A stretch of 64,000 nucleotides of DNA from Sphingobacteriia bacterium (lineage in GTDB: Bacteria > Bacteroidota > Bacteroidia > Bacteroidales > UBA7960). The notes under the pieces were generated by a model. It was given only the letters and a program-made list of their open reading frames with translations, was not told where the DNA came from and made no database searches. The position numbers and the translations under genes are program-made. Of this stretch, positions 1 through 7,921 are shown one piece after another; positions within the stretch are counted from its first letter, which is position 1; each line of letters begins with the position of its first letter. The stretch covers positions 42,472 to 106,471 of the forward strand of contig JAABSE010000002.1 in NCBI GenBank assembly GCA_011390575.1, in the 5' to 3' direction.

Positions 1-1
1 C

Positions 2-142
2 CTGCGGGCTATAAAAAACGGGGTGTTCAATGCAAAAGGAGTTTTAGGTTCTTATCCGGGTTTCTATTATTGTTGTGCAAAAATAGGAATTATTCTGTTG
101 GTTTTTTGGGCAACCCAGCATTATACAAATTCTCTTTTATAA
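2..142 (+). CDS. possible C-terminal tail of an upstream gene (partial)
   Basis: One frame is open from the first bases of the window to a TAA at 140-142, giving 46 residues. It ends in a hydrophobic stretch (around GIILLVFW) and a short polar tail, as in the last membrane segment of a protein. A second frame is open to about position 186, so the frame choice is uncertain. I do not recognise the family. A membrane-associated enzyme such as a glycosyltransferase is only a guess. Confidence 0.25.
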   Translation: MRAIKNGVFNAKGVLGSYPGFYYCCAKIGIILLVFWATQHYTNSLL

Positions 143-334
143 AACACCTGCAACCTTTGATTCTGAATCAACTGGCAAAATATTAAAAATGTATTAAAAA
201 TTCAGTATGTATAACTTCAGAATATTATGTATCAGCCAGGTTTATCGGTGGCACAATAACTCTTAAAACATTTGATTTTCAGGGGTTAATTCGTTATATT
301 CGTCAGGTGATTTTTAATTTTAAAATACAAAAAT
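143..334. other. intergenic region with no gene seen
   Basis: This is AT-rich spacer of about 190 bases before the baeRF-family gene. It contains no convincing hairpin terminator and no perfect TAnnTTTG promoter box; TATATTCG near 296-303 is the closest match. I see no RNA gene in it. Confidence 0.4.
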
Positions 335-1405
335 ATGGACAAGCAATTATTGAACAGCTTGATGCAGGTGAAAGAGTATCCTTGTGTCTCAATTCTTTTT
401 CCCACCCATCGAACAGCACCGGATAACCAGAAGAATGCCATTCGGTTAAAAAAGATGGTGCGGGAAGCCAGTGACAGACTGGAACAGGAGCTTGGGAAAA
501 AAGAAGCCAAAGACTGGATTGATAAAATACAAACTCTTGCTGCCAGGGTAGATATCAGCAGAACGCTGGACGGACTGGCCCTTTTTGTCAGTAAAGAGGT
601 GTCGCAGCAGGTAGATATTCCATTCAGAGTAAGAGAACGATTGATTATTGACAAAACTTTTGCTACCCGTGATTTAATCAGAGGAGTAAACAGGGCAACC
701 CATTATTATATTCTTGATTTAAGTTTGTTCAGGGCCCGGTTGATCTCGTGTTTCAGGGATCAGGCCACCGAAGTTACCGAAAACGGGTTTCCGGTTCAAA
801 GCGAGTTTACGGAGCTGGAACTTAATCCCACTGACTTTGCCAAAGAAAAGGAAAAGCAAATAAAAGAGTTCTTCAACAAGGTTGACAAGGTGTTTCTGAG
901 CAAATATCATGTTGAACCTACCCGGCTGGTCTTGGCGGGTGTGCAGAAAAACCTGGCTCTTTACCGTGATGTAACCGATGCAAAGGACATAATATTCGGC
1001 CAACTCGAAGGAAACTACGAGGCCATGTCGGCCCATGATCTTGGGAAAAAAGTCTGGGAGATAGTGCGTGAAAAAACCAAAAAAGAGAGGCACTCGGCAT
1101 TGAATGAGATGCAGAGAGCAATAAGTGCAAATAAGCTGGCTTCTGGTATATCGGAGGTATGGCGTCTGGCCAATGAAGGTCGTATAAGCACGCTGGTTGC
1201 CGAACAGGAGTTTCACATCCCTGCCGGACTGGAAGAAAATAATACCCTGGTGCTGGATACGAGCAATCTGCCGGAAAATAAAATTATGCCCGATGCAGTA
1301 GACGAGGTAGCAGAAATTGTGATGGAAAAAGGAGGAAAGATTGTGTTTGTAGATGATGGTACCCTGGGCAACCACCACAAGATTGCTGCTATTTTAAGGT
1401 ATTGA
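335..1405 (+). CDS. baeRF-family (bacterial archaeo-eukaryotic release factor-like) protein
   Basis: This 356-residue soluble protein resembles the baeRF families described by comparative genomics. These are bacterial relatives of the archaeal/eukaryotic release factor eRF1 and of Dom34, proposed to act at ribosomes or in tRNA/peptide release. The N-terminus has the family-typical PCVSILFPTHR segment (about residues 16-26). The C-terminus ends in a GGKIVFVDDGTLG..IAAILRY motif, like the L7Ae-type third domain that closes many baeRF proteins. I do not see a GGQ tripeptide, so classical peptidyl-tRNA hydrolysis cannot be assumed. It stands alone, converges on clpB, and is followed by a strong hairpin. 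The family call rests on remembered motif likeness. The molecular function is unknown. Confidence 0.6.
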   Translation: MDKQLLNSLMQVKEYPCVSILFPTHRTAPDNQKNAIRLKKMVREASDRLEQELGKKEAKDWIDKIQTLAARVDISRTLDGLALFVSKEVSQQVDIPFRVRERLIIDKTFATRDLIRGVNRATHYYILDLSLFRARLISCFRDQATEVTENGFPVQSEFTELELNPTDFAKEKEKQIKEFFNKVDKVFLSKYHVEPTRLVLAGVQKNLALYRDVTDAKDIIFGQLEGNYEAMSAHDLGKKVWEIVREKTKKERHSALNEMQRAISANKLASGISEVWRLANEGRISTLVAEQEFHIPAGLEENNTLVLDTSNLPENKIMPDAVDEVAEIVMEKGGKIVFVDDGTLGNHHKIAAILRY

Positions 1406-1440
1406 TAGCATTGCATGATAACGAAGTTTTAGTTTAGCGC

Positions 1441-1500
1441 AAAGGGATAAAACAGACCGGTTTCAGTTGTAACGACGGCTTTGTTTTATCCCTTTTTTTG
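1441..1500. terminator. bidirectional terminator between the baeRF gene and clpB
   Basis: A 14-bp perfect inverted repeat (1441-1454 with 1482-1495) is flanked by an A-run on the left and T7 on the right. It lies between two convergent genes and can end transcription from both sides. The loop is long (27 bases). Confidence 0.8.
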
Positions 1501-1521
1501 TTTCAGTTTTTGTACCCTCTT

Positions 1522-4119
1522 CTAGGTTTCATTTACAAATTCCAGTTCATCATCCTTAACGCGAATGTTGATAACAGAATCCCGCATGATACTACCTGCC
1601 AGAATTTCTTTGGAAAGTCTGTTAAGGATGGTTTTCTGAATAGCTCTTTTCAGTGGTCTTGCCCCATATTGTGGGTCGAAACCTGTCTTTGCTATCCAGG
1701 CAAGGGCAGGTTCTGACGTTTTTAGGGTAATACCATTGTCAGCCAGCATTTCTGCCACCTTTTCCATCTGTAACCTTACTATTTCTTTCAATTCATCAAA
1801 AACCAGAGGCTTGAACATGATTATCTCATCAATTCGGTTGAGAAATTCCGGGCGGATGGTTTTCTTGAGAATCATGGATACCTCTTTGCGGGTTTGCTCA
1901 ATGATTTCTTCATAATTACTATCATTCGTTTTTTCGAAGTTCTCCTGTATCAATGATGACCCAATATTGGAGGTCATGATGATAATTGTATTTTTGAAGT
2001 CAGCCGTGCGTCCCTTGTTATCCGTAAGTCGTCCCTCATCAAGAACCTGAAGCAGGATATTGAACACATCGGGGTGGGCCTTCTCAATTTCATCTAGCAA
2101 TACCACCGAATATGGTTTCCTTCTCACCGCTTCGGTGAGTTGACCGCTTTCTTCGTACCCAACATATCCGGGAGGTGCACCAATGAGCCGGCTTACCGTA
2201 TGCCTTTCCTGGTATTCAGACATGTCAATGCGCACCATGGCATTTTCATCATTAAAAAGAAACTCAGCCAGGGCTCTTGCCAGTTCGGTTTTTCCCACTC
2301 CTGTAGTTCCCAGAAAGATAAAGGAACCAATGGGACGTTTATAATCCTGCAGGCCCGCACGACTGCGCCTGATGGCATCGGACACGGCCCCGATAGCTTC
2401 CTGCTGACCCACTACTCTCTTGTGAAGCTCATCTTCCAGGCTCAGTAATTTTTCTCTTTCGCTCTGCAGCATGCGGCTTACAGGTATTCTCGTCCATCTC
2501 GATACCACATCGGCAATATCTTCCGAAGTAACTTCTTCCTTGATCATGGGATTGTCGGATTGCATTTCCTGAAGTTTCTCTTTCAGCTTTTCGAGTTTCT
2601 CTTCGGTGGCTTTCATATGGCCGTAACGAATCTCGGCTACCTTACCAAAATCCCCGTTTCTTTCGGCCTGTTCGGCTTCGAGCTTCAGTTGCTCAATGGC
2701 TTTTTTCTGGCTCTGGATACCTTCTACAACTTCTTTTTCGCTTTCCCAACGCGCTTTCAACAGGTTTTTTTCTTCGTAAAGATTGGCCAGTATTTCGTTG
2801 AGTTCCTTAAGTTTCAGTTCATCCTTTTCTCTCTTGATGGCTTCTTTTTCAATTTCCAGTTGACGGATCTTTCTTTCCGCTTCATCAAGCTCTTCGGGAA
2901 CAGAATTCATCTCCAGCCTCATCTTCGATGCGGCTTCATCAATGAGGTCAATGGCTTTGTCCGGTAGGAAGCGATCCGTGATGTAGCGTTGTGAGAGGTC
3001 TACGGCAGCCACAATGGCTTCATCCTTGATTCTTACCTGGTGATGGGTTTCATAGCGTTCTTTGAGCCCCCTGAGAATAGAAATTGCATCCGGACGGTTC
3101 GGTTCATCTACCGACACCGTTTGGAAACGTCTTTCCAGTGCTTTGTCTTTTTCAAAATATCGCTGGTATTCTTTAAGGGTGGTTGCCCCTATGGCACGCA
3201 ATTCTCCACGGGCCAGTGCCGGTTTCAGGATGTTGGCGGCATCCATGGCACCTTCGCCACTGCCTCCGGCACCCACCAGGGTATGAATCTCGTCGATAAA
3301 CAAAACAACCTCGCCTTCAGATGAAACTACCTCTTTGATTACTCCCTTCAGACGCTCTTCGAACTCGCCTTTATACTTGGCTCCGGCTATCAGGGCTCCC
3401 ATATCAAGGCTGAAAATCTTTTTGGATTTAAGATTCTCGGGTACATCGCCGTTAACAATCCGATGGGCAAGGCCTTCTGCAATAGCCGTTTTGCCTACAC
3501 CTGGTTCGCCAATCAAAATGGGGTTGTTTTTGGTACGTCGGGAAAGAATCTGAAGAATCCGTCGGATTTCTTCGTCACGGCCTATTACAGGGTCCAGTTT
3601 CCCGGAAATGGCGTCCTGATTTAAATCTCTGGCATATTTGCCAAGGGCATTAAAGCTTTCTTCTGCTGACTGGCTGGTTACTTTTGAACCTTTTCGCAGC
3701 TCCTGGATGGCTTGTTTGAGATCCTTCTCGTTCAATCCACTGTCTTTCATAAGGGTAGAGGTATTGTCTTTCCCTTTTAGCAATGCCAGCAGCAGGTGTT
3801 CGATGCTGATAAATTCATCGCCCAGGTCTTTTGACTGGCGCAATGCATTTTGCAGGGTTTGGTTGGTTTCCTGAGAAAGGTAAACGTTTCCGCCAGTAAC
3901 TTTGGGGTAGGATTCCAGAACCCTGTCGATAACCTGGATGAGCGTCTGCACGTTTACATTGCATTTTTTCAGAAGAAATGGGCTTACGCTATTATCGGCT
4001 GTAAGAATACCTTTGAGCAAGTGGCTGTTTTCCACTGCCTGGTGCTGAAATCCCATGGCAATTTCCTGTGCCTTCTGAAGGGCTTCCTGTGATTTTAATG
4101 TGAAATTGTCTGTGGTCAT
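1522..4119 (-). CDS. clpB: ATP-dependent disaggregase ClpB
   Basis: ClpB is a Hsp100 AAA+ hexamer that works with DnaK to pull proteins out of aggregates. Reading from the ATG at 4119 gives 865 residues, the usual ClpB size. It has an N-terminal Clp repeat domain (about 1-145), a first AAA module with Walker A GEPGVGKT near residue 206 and Walker [12 protein letters not shown], the long Glu/Lys-rich middle coiled coil (about 405-530), a second AAA module with GTTGVGKT near residue 605, and the small C-terminal domain. An upstream in-frame ATG at 4185 would add 22 residues rich in Asn/Lys that do not match the family, so 4119 is preferred. The gene is monocistronic and divergent from the symporter gene. 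A 12-bp inverted repeat lies in the shared upstream region. Confidence 0.97.
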   Translation of the reverse strand: MTTDNFTLKSQEALQKAQEIAMGFQHQAVENSHLLKGILTADNSVSPFLLKKCNVNVQTLIQVIDRVLESYPKVTGGNVYLSQETNQTLQNALRQSKDLGDEFISIEHLLLALLKGKDNTSTLMKDSGLNEKDLKQAIQELRKGSKVTSQSAEESFNALGKYARDLNQDAISGKLDPVIGRDEEIRRILQILSRRTKNNPILIGEPGVGKTAIAEGLAHRIVNGDVPENLKSKKIFSLDMGALIAGAKYKGEFEERLKGVIKEVVSSEGEVVLFIDEIHTLVGAGGSGEGAMDAANILKPALARGELRAIGATTLKEYQRYFEKDKALERRFQTVSVDEPNRPDAISILRGLKERYETHHQVRIKDEAIVAAVDLSQRYITDRFLPDKAIDLIDEAASKMRLEMNSVPEELDEAERKIRQLEIEKEAIKREKDELKLKELNEILANLYEEKNLLKARWESEKEVVEGIQSQKKAIEQLKLEAEQAERNGDFGKVAEIRYGHMKATEEKLEKLKEKLQEMQSDNPMIKEEVTSEDIADVVSRWTRIPVSRMLQSEREKLLSLEDELHKRVVGQQEAIGAVSDAIRRSRAGLQDYKRPIGSFIFLGTTGVGKTELARALAEFLFNDENAMVRIDMSEYQERHTVSRLIGAPPGYVGYEESGQLTEAVRRKPYSVVLLDEIEKAHPDVFNILLQVLDEGRLTDNKGRTADFKNTIIIMTSNIGSSLIQENFEKTNDSNYEEIIEQTRKEVSMILKKTIRPEFLNRIDEIIMFKPLVFDELKEIVRLQMEKVAEMLADNGITLKTSEPALAWIAKTGFDPQYGARPLKRAIQKTILNRLSKEILAGSIMRDSVINIRVKDDELEFVNET

Positions 4120-4462
4120 ATTATCTTGGCGTTTAGTATTATTATAGTTTTTTAAGAAAAAGTCTTTTTTATTATCAACACCCACTTTACATCAAAATAT
4201 AAACCATTGATGAAGCCGGAAGATTTTAAGTCAAAATGGCATTTTCGTCTATTTACAAATGCCATTTTTTCAGTATTTGAGAAAAGCAAAAATTATTGCT
4301 TTGTCAAAGAGATAGTTTTTGTATTATTGCCGATTGTTCTTTGCAACAATGAGAACTAAAAAAGGTAAACCTTGTTTGAAAACCATATAGTAAAGTGGCA
4401 GTAAAGGTTTGACAAAAAAATATTTGGGCTTTGTCCATTTTAAACCTTAATTTAACGAGCTT
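4120..4462. other. divergent intergenic region between clpB and the symporter gene
   Basis: These 343 bases are AT-rich and must hold the promoters of both genes. I find no perfect TAnnTTTG box for either. The notable element is a 12-bp perfect inverted repeat (4233-4244 with 4257-4268, 12-base spacer), listed separately. No CIRCE element (TTAGCACTC-N9-GAGTGCTAA) is present. Confidence 0.5.
4233..4270. promoter_or_regulatory. 12-bp inverted repeat upstream of clpB
   Basis: AAAATGGCATTT at 4233-4244 is repeated inverted at 4257-4268, with T's continuing to 4270. It lies between divergent promoters rather than after a gene. It may be an operator for one or both genes, or a terminator for a leftover + strand transcript. 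Both readings are inference. Confidence 0.4.
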
Positions 4463-5680
4463 ATGTTGAGTAAAATACAATTACACTGGCAAATTTTTAT
4501 CGCCCTTTTACTGGCAATTGTTTTCGGAATTTTATTGCCGGATCAGGTGGGCTACGTTACCTGGATGGGAGATGTATTCCTCAGGGCGTTGCGAATGATT
4601 ATCATTCCCCTGATTTTCGCATCGATTGTTTCCGGAGTAACCGGCATTGGGAGCAGTGAGAATTTAGGACGAATGAGTTTAAAAACCATTTCTTATTATA
4701 TGCTTACCAGCTTGTTTGCTATCGTAACCGGTCTTATTCTGGTAAATCTGATCAAACCGGGAGTAGGGGCAGATCTGGGGTTAAGCCAGGTGGTAATGGA
4801 ACTGGACGCTACGACAGATAGCTTTGGACAAACCCTGATAAAAATTATACCAACCAATATCATTGATGCCATGGCCAGGGGCGATTTGCCGGCAATTATT
4901 TTCTTTGCTATTTTCTTTGGCTTTTTTACCACCAAAGTAGATAAAAGATACAGTGCTCCCATCATTGACTTCTTTAATGCAGTCTTTGAAATAATGATGA
5001 GCATTACCATGTTTGTGATCAAGTTTACTCCCTTGGGGGTATTTGCTATTGTAGCCGGTCTGATTGCCGAACAATCAGATAACCTGCTTGCTGTATTCGG
5101 AAGGTTGGGCATATATATGTTGACCGTGATTGGAGCATTATCCATCCATGCTTTTATCACTCTGCCTTTACTGCTGAGGATTCTGGGGCGTTCCAATCCG
5201 GTAAAACATGCACGGGGCATGTCGGTGCCACTGCTTACTGCTTTTTCTACTTCCAGCAGCAGCGCCACCTTGCCTTTAACCATGGAAGCTGTAGAATTTA
5301 AAAGTGGTGTTTCCAATAAGACTACCAGCTTTGTTTTGCCCCTTGGAGCCACCATCAATATGGATGGCACTGCTTTGTATCAGTGTGTTGCGGTATTATT
5401 TATTGCGCAGGCTTATGGTATTGAGATGGGCATACTTCAGCAGATTATTATTGTCATTACAGCTTTGTTGGCATCCATCGGGGCGGCCGGAATTCCTATG
5501 GCCGGGTTGGTGATTATGACTATCATACTTTCAGCGGTGGGGTTACCGCTGGAAGGTATCGGTTTGATTCTGGCAGTAGATCGTATCCTGGATATGTTCA
5601 GGACTGCCGTAAATGTATGGAGTGATAGCTGCGGTGCAGTGATTATTGCCAAAAGTGAGGGGGAAGTGACGAACGTGTAA
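4463..5680 (+). CDS. dicarboxylate/amino acid:cation symporter (DAACS family)
   Basis: This 405-residue inner-membrane carrier of the GltP/DctA/GltPh fold takes up glutamate, aspartate or C4-dicarboxylates using Na+ or H+. The family signatures are clear: the Ser-rich hairpin STSSSSATLPLTMEA (about residues 260-275) and NMDGTALYQC (about 298-307). The C-terminal helix segment VDRILDMFRTAVNVWSD carries the substrate-binding Asp and Arg. About eight hydrophobic segments and two re-entrant loops fit the family, and the length is normal. It is monocistronic and ends before a 50-base palindromic terminator. The substrate cannot be told from the sequence; an aspartate/glutamate or dicarboxylate transporter is the best guess. 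Confidence 0.93.
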   Translation: MLSKIQLHWQIFIALLLAIVFGILLPDQVGYVTWMGDVFLRALRMIIIPLIFASIVSGVTGIGSSENLGRMSLKTISYYMLTSLFAIVTGLILVNLIKPGVGADLGLSQVVMELDATTDSFGQTLIKIIPTNIIDAMARGDLPAIIFFAIFFGFFTTKVDKRYSAPIIDFFNAVFEIMMSITMFVIKFTPLGVFAIVAGLIAEQSDNLLAVFGRLGIYMLTVIGALSIHAFITLPLLLRILGRSNPVKHARGMSVPLLTAFSTSSSSATLPLTMEAVEFKSGVSNKTTSFVLPLGATINMDGTALYQCVAVLFIAQAYGIEMGILQQIIIVITALLASIGAAGIPMAGLVIMTIILSAVGLPLEGIGLILAVDRILDMFRTAVNVWSDSCGAVIIAKSEGEVTNV

Positions 5681-5728
5681 GAGATAGAATATTAAGTGAT
5701 TGTGAATAATCAATAGAATTGAAAATGT

Positions 5729-5778
5729 ATAACAAACAAAAAAGGCTGCCTGATCAGGCAGCCTTTTTTGTTTGTTAT
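5729..5778. terminator. perfect 50-base palindrome, bidirectional terminator
   Basis: Positions 5729-5778 are a perfect palindrome without a single mismatch (25 bp per arm, centred on TGATCA). The GC-rich core GGCTGCC/GGCAGCC is flanked by A6 and T6. Placed between convergent genes, it gives a good intrinsic terminator on both strands. Confidence 0.9.
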
Positions 5779-5787
5779 GGGTAAAGT

Positions 5788-6387
5788 TTAATCAAATGTA
5801 GATGTTCCAACGAAGGTTTCGCCGTTATCTACAATGTTGTAGTTTATAACAAGAATTTTTCTTGTTTCACCATCATAAGAACCTGTTCCCTCTATTGTAA
5901 CAGTATTGTCAAAGAAGGTTTGCTCAGGAATGGTAATAAATCCACCATTTACTTCTGCATTTATAAAAATATCAGGGTAAAATAATTCACTAAAACGAAG
6001 CGTGTTATATTCTGATCCTTTGGAAACGGTAACAAGATAGGGCTCGTATGAAGTGCCATCATCATCTTCATCGGTTACTTCGTATATGCCCAAAAGCTCA
6101 TCAACCTGGATAAAAACATTTCTGTCCGCAACCTGATCGCCGGCTGTATAGGTAAATACATAATGATTGACTTCATAAATATTCCATTCAGGAACTGCAT
6201 TCCAGGTTACATCTTCAATGTCCATGCCATCAACAGATACTCCGTCCATAGGGTTAAACTCAGCTCCCAGGTCGAGCGTTGTGTCGGCAGGTGCAGAAAG
6301 GATAACATCATCATCCTCACAGGCAGTAAAAACAAATGCTCCAATAACCAGAGCTGCTGCAAATTTCATCAAATTTTTCATTTTCAT
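5788..6387 (-). CDS. Ig-like-domain lipoprotein, hypothetical
   Basis: This is a 199-residue predicted outer-membrane lipoprotein. A short basic start and hydrophobic segment lead to the lipobox FTAC (Cys at about residue 23), followed by Glu/Asp residues. After the signal, the segment with DLGAEFNPMDGVS and the later HYVFTYTAGDQ..RNVFIQV resembles the Ig-like (DUF5011/BT_2262-type) domains of Bacteroidota surface lipoproteins. The rest is beta-rich with no catalytic motif. It is a single gene with a TAATTTTG -7 box about 50 bases upstream, and ends at the palindromic terminator. The partner or substrate is unknown. The lipoprotein call is firm and the Ig-like call is moderate. Confidence 0.75.
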   Translation of the reverse strand: MKMKNLMKFAAALVIGAFVFTACEDDDVILSAPADTTLDLGAEFNPMDGVSVDGMDIEDVTWNAVPEWNIYEVNHYVFTYTAGDQVADRNVFIQVDELLGIYEVTDEDDDGTSYEPYLVTVSKGSEYNTLRFSELFYPDIFINAEVNGGFITIPEQTFFDNTVTIEGTGSYDGETRKILVINYNIVDNGETFVGTSTFD

Positions 6388-6435
6388 AGGTTTTCGTTAC
6401 TAAATAATTAATTGGTTGTTGTTTTTTATGGACTG

Positions 6436-6443
6436 CAAAATTA
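6436..6443 (-). promoter_or_regulatory. -7 promoter box of the Ig-like lipoprotein gene
   Basis: CAAAATTA on the + strand reads TAATTTTG on the coding strand, a perfect match to the Bacteroidota -7 consensus TAnnTTTG. It sits 49 bases before the ATG. Confidence 0.5.
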
Positions 6444-6487
6444 AGCATTTTTTCCAAATGAATTTTTTCAGCCATCTAAAAAAATCA

Positions 6488-6495
6488 TATCTTTG
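6488..6495 (+). promoter_or_regulatory. -7 promoter box of the small lipoprotein gene
   Basis: TATCTTTG matches TAnnTTTG exactly and lies 39 bases before the ATG at 6535. Confidence 0.55.
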
Positions 6496-6534
6496 CTGTC
6501 CAATTTGCTTACTAACTATAAAAACAAACCAACT

Positions 6535-6897
6535 ATGAGAAAGATTTTCGGAGTACTATTAATGGCTACAGCATTCTTTTTTGTTTCATGTGGTGGTGGT
6601 TCAAAACCTGCCGGACAAGAACAAGAGGAAGAAACTGTAATTGAACAAGATGAGGCTGTCGTTCCTGCCCCAACCACTCCTCCCGCAACAACCCCGCAAG
6701 CATTACAGGATGAAAGAGCAGCAACTGACTCCCTCAAGGATGACGCAGCTGCTGAGGAGGGTCAGACAACTTCACCCAGCAGAAGAGGAACAACCGAAAG
6801 TGAAACTGAGGCACCTGCTCGCAGGGGATCTACCCAGGAAACCAAAGAAGATAACGACTCAACTGAAACTACAACTCCCAAAAGAAGAGGGTCCTGA
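6535..6897 (+). CDS. small low-complexity lipoprotein with RRG(T/S) repeats
   Basis: The ATG at 6535 gives 120 residues. The basic start MRK, a hydrophobic run and the lipobox FVSC followed by GGGS define a lipoprotein signal. An earlier ATG at 6493 overlaps the -7 box and is rejected. The mature part is low-complexity: an acidic Gln/Glu/Val stretch, a Pro/Thr stretch (VPAPTTPPATTPQ), then three RRG(T/S) units separated by Ser/Thr/Glu-rich spacers, the last one at the C-terminus. It looks like an extended, disordered envelope linker. The basic ends against acidic spacers suggest electrostatic binding, which is inference. I do not recognise the family. Confidence 0.65.
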   Translation: MRKIFGVLLMATAFFFVSCGGGSKPAGQEQEEETVIEQDEAVVPAPTTPPATTPQALQDERAATDSLKDDAAAEEGQTTSPSRRGTTESETEAPARRGSTQETKEDNDSTETTTPKRRGS

Positions 6898-6927
6898 TAG
6901 AAGCTAAATCGTATAGTTTATTTTCCC

Positions 6928-6967
6928 AACAAGGTTGTTTCTTAGCAGAAGCAACCTTGTTTGTTAT
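6928..6967. terminator. terminator between the lipoprotein and receiver genes
   Basis: A 10-bp inverted repeat (AACAAGGTTG at 6928-6937 with CAACCTTGTT at 6952-6961) continues into a T-rich tail. It lies between convergent genes and overlaps the end of the receiver gene. Confidence 0.7.
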
Positions 6968-7329
6968 TAGGAAAGGCTGGTTAAAATTGCTTTCAGCTTT
7001 TCTTCTGTAATGGGTTTGCTGATAAGTCCACTAAACCCTTTTTCTGTATAGTTATCAAAAAAATCTCCCGGATTGTGCGCTGTAATGGCAACGATGGGGG
7101 TTTTTTTCTTAATGCCCCTGAAATGCTTACGAATATATTTTGTGGTCTCCAGTCCGTTTCTTACCGGCATTTCAATATCCATCAAAATAAGGTCATAAGA
7201 ATTATTGCTTAGTTTTTCTATGGCCTGCTCTCCGTTTACCGCCTCGTCATAGGTATATCCCAAACTCCTGATAACGATTCCAGCCTGGAGACGGTTGGTA
7301 TACAAATCATCTGTAACGAGTATATGCAT
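6967..7329 (-). CDS. single-domain response regulator receiver protein
   Basis: The ATG at 7329 gives 120 residues, exactly one CheY-like receiver domain. The earlier in-frame ATG at 7467 would add 46 residues with no receiver likeness. Seen residues are the acidic pair DD (7-8), the phospho-acceptor Asp in LILMDIEMP (near 50), Thr in IVAITAH, and the invariant Lys in ISKPI. The D-I-E-M-P version and the lack of an output domain are typical of receivers that shuttle phosphate from hybrid kinases. It faces away from the large chemosensory block that begins about 300 bases further on. It may be a further diffusible receiver for that system, which is inference from position. Confidence 0.88.
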   Translation of the reverse strand: MHILVTDDLYTNRLQAGIVIRSLGYTYDEAVNGEQAIEKLSNNSYDLILMDIEMPVRNGLETTKYIRKHFRGIKKKTPIVAITAHNPGDFFDNYTEKGFSGLISKPITEEKLKAILTSLS

Positions 7330-7659
7330 CTGTATTTTTAGTGAAAGCAACCGGGTTAAAGAGTTGCCTGTTTCGATATCGTAACTTCCTTTTGTTTTCA
7401 GGGAAAACTGAAGATACTTACACCCTAAAATTACTCGAATGTGGGTACAATCTCTTCTGCCCTGCAAAGAAAAGTAAAATTACAATTTTTTGCTACTCCT
7501 GCAGTAAACTATTCAGAAATCAGAGAAACTCGTAAAAATGCCCCTGAAATTTGCAGTAGTTCTACTGTTTTATTCACTCCTCACACTGTTTAATTTTACC
7601 CATCGAAAGTATGATTGGAATGGTTAAGAATAAAAGGTTTCAGTTTTAATATAACAGCT

Positions 7660-7842
7660 ATGGAAACAAAAGAGAATTCTTATCAAATGTGGGTTAAACA
7701 AATATGTCCCCGAATATTCAGGCTTCAGCTGGTGAAAAAGGACTATCGGAAAGAGAATGTAGTTTTTGAAACCATATCTTCTACCATTCCCTCAACGCTT
7801 GAATTGATATTTTATTATAACCAGACAGAACCCACGGCATAA
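7660..7842 (+). CDS. small hypothetical protein at the head of the chemosensory block
   Basis: This 60-residue frame starts at 7660 (a longer version starts at 7615) and ends 79 bases before the CheZ-like gene. It is mixed charged/hydrophobic, with RIFRLQLVKKDYRKENVVF in the middle and a Tyr/Phe-rich end. No signal, membrane segment or known motif is visible. It is in the same direction as the Che genes and may be their first member. It could also be non-coding leader. Confidence 0.35.
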   Translation: METKENSYQMWVKQICPRIFRLQLVKKDYRKENVVFETISSTIPSTLELIFYYNQTEPTA

Positions 7843-7921
7843 CATAATACCGGTACGAAAAGATATCAGCACGACCGTTGTAGTTACGAATTACAATTGC
7901 GGGCCGAAAATATTTCAGTGT

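Noticed and set aside
719..1378. 219-codon minus-strand frame over the baeRF gene
   Set aside because: It is the antisense shadow of a gene with family motifs; its own product has no recognisable domain.
2560..2967. 135-codon + strand frame inside clpB
   Set aside because: It is antisense to the conserved ClpB middle domain, with Phe/Leu-rich content typical of a shadow frame.
4463..5680. Phage or genomic-island boundary at the start of the window
   Set aside because: No integrase, tRNA, att repeat or base-composition break is visible. The genes are ordinary chromosomal ones.
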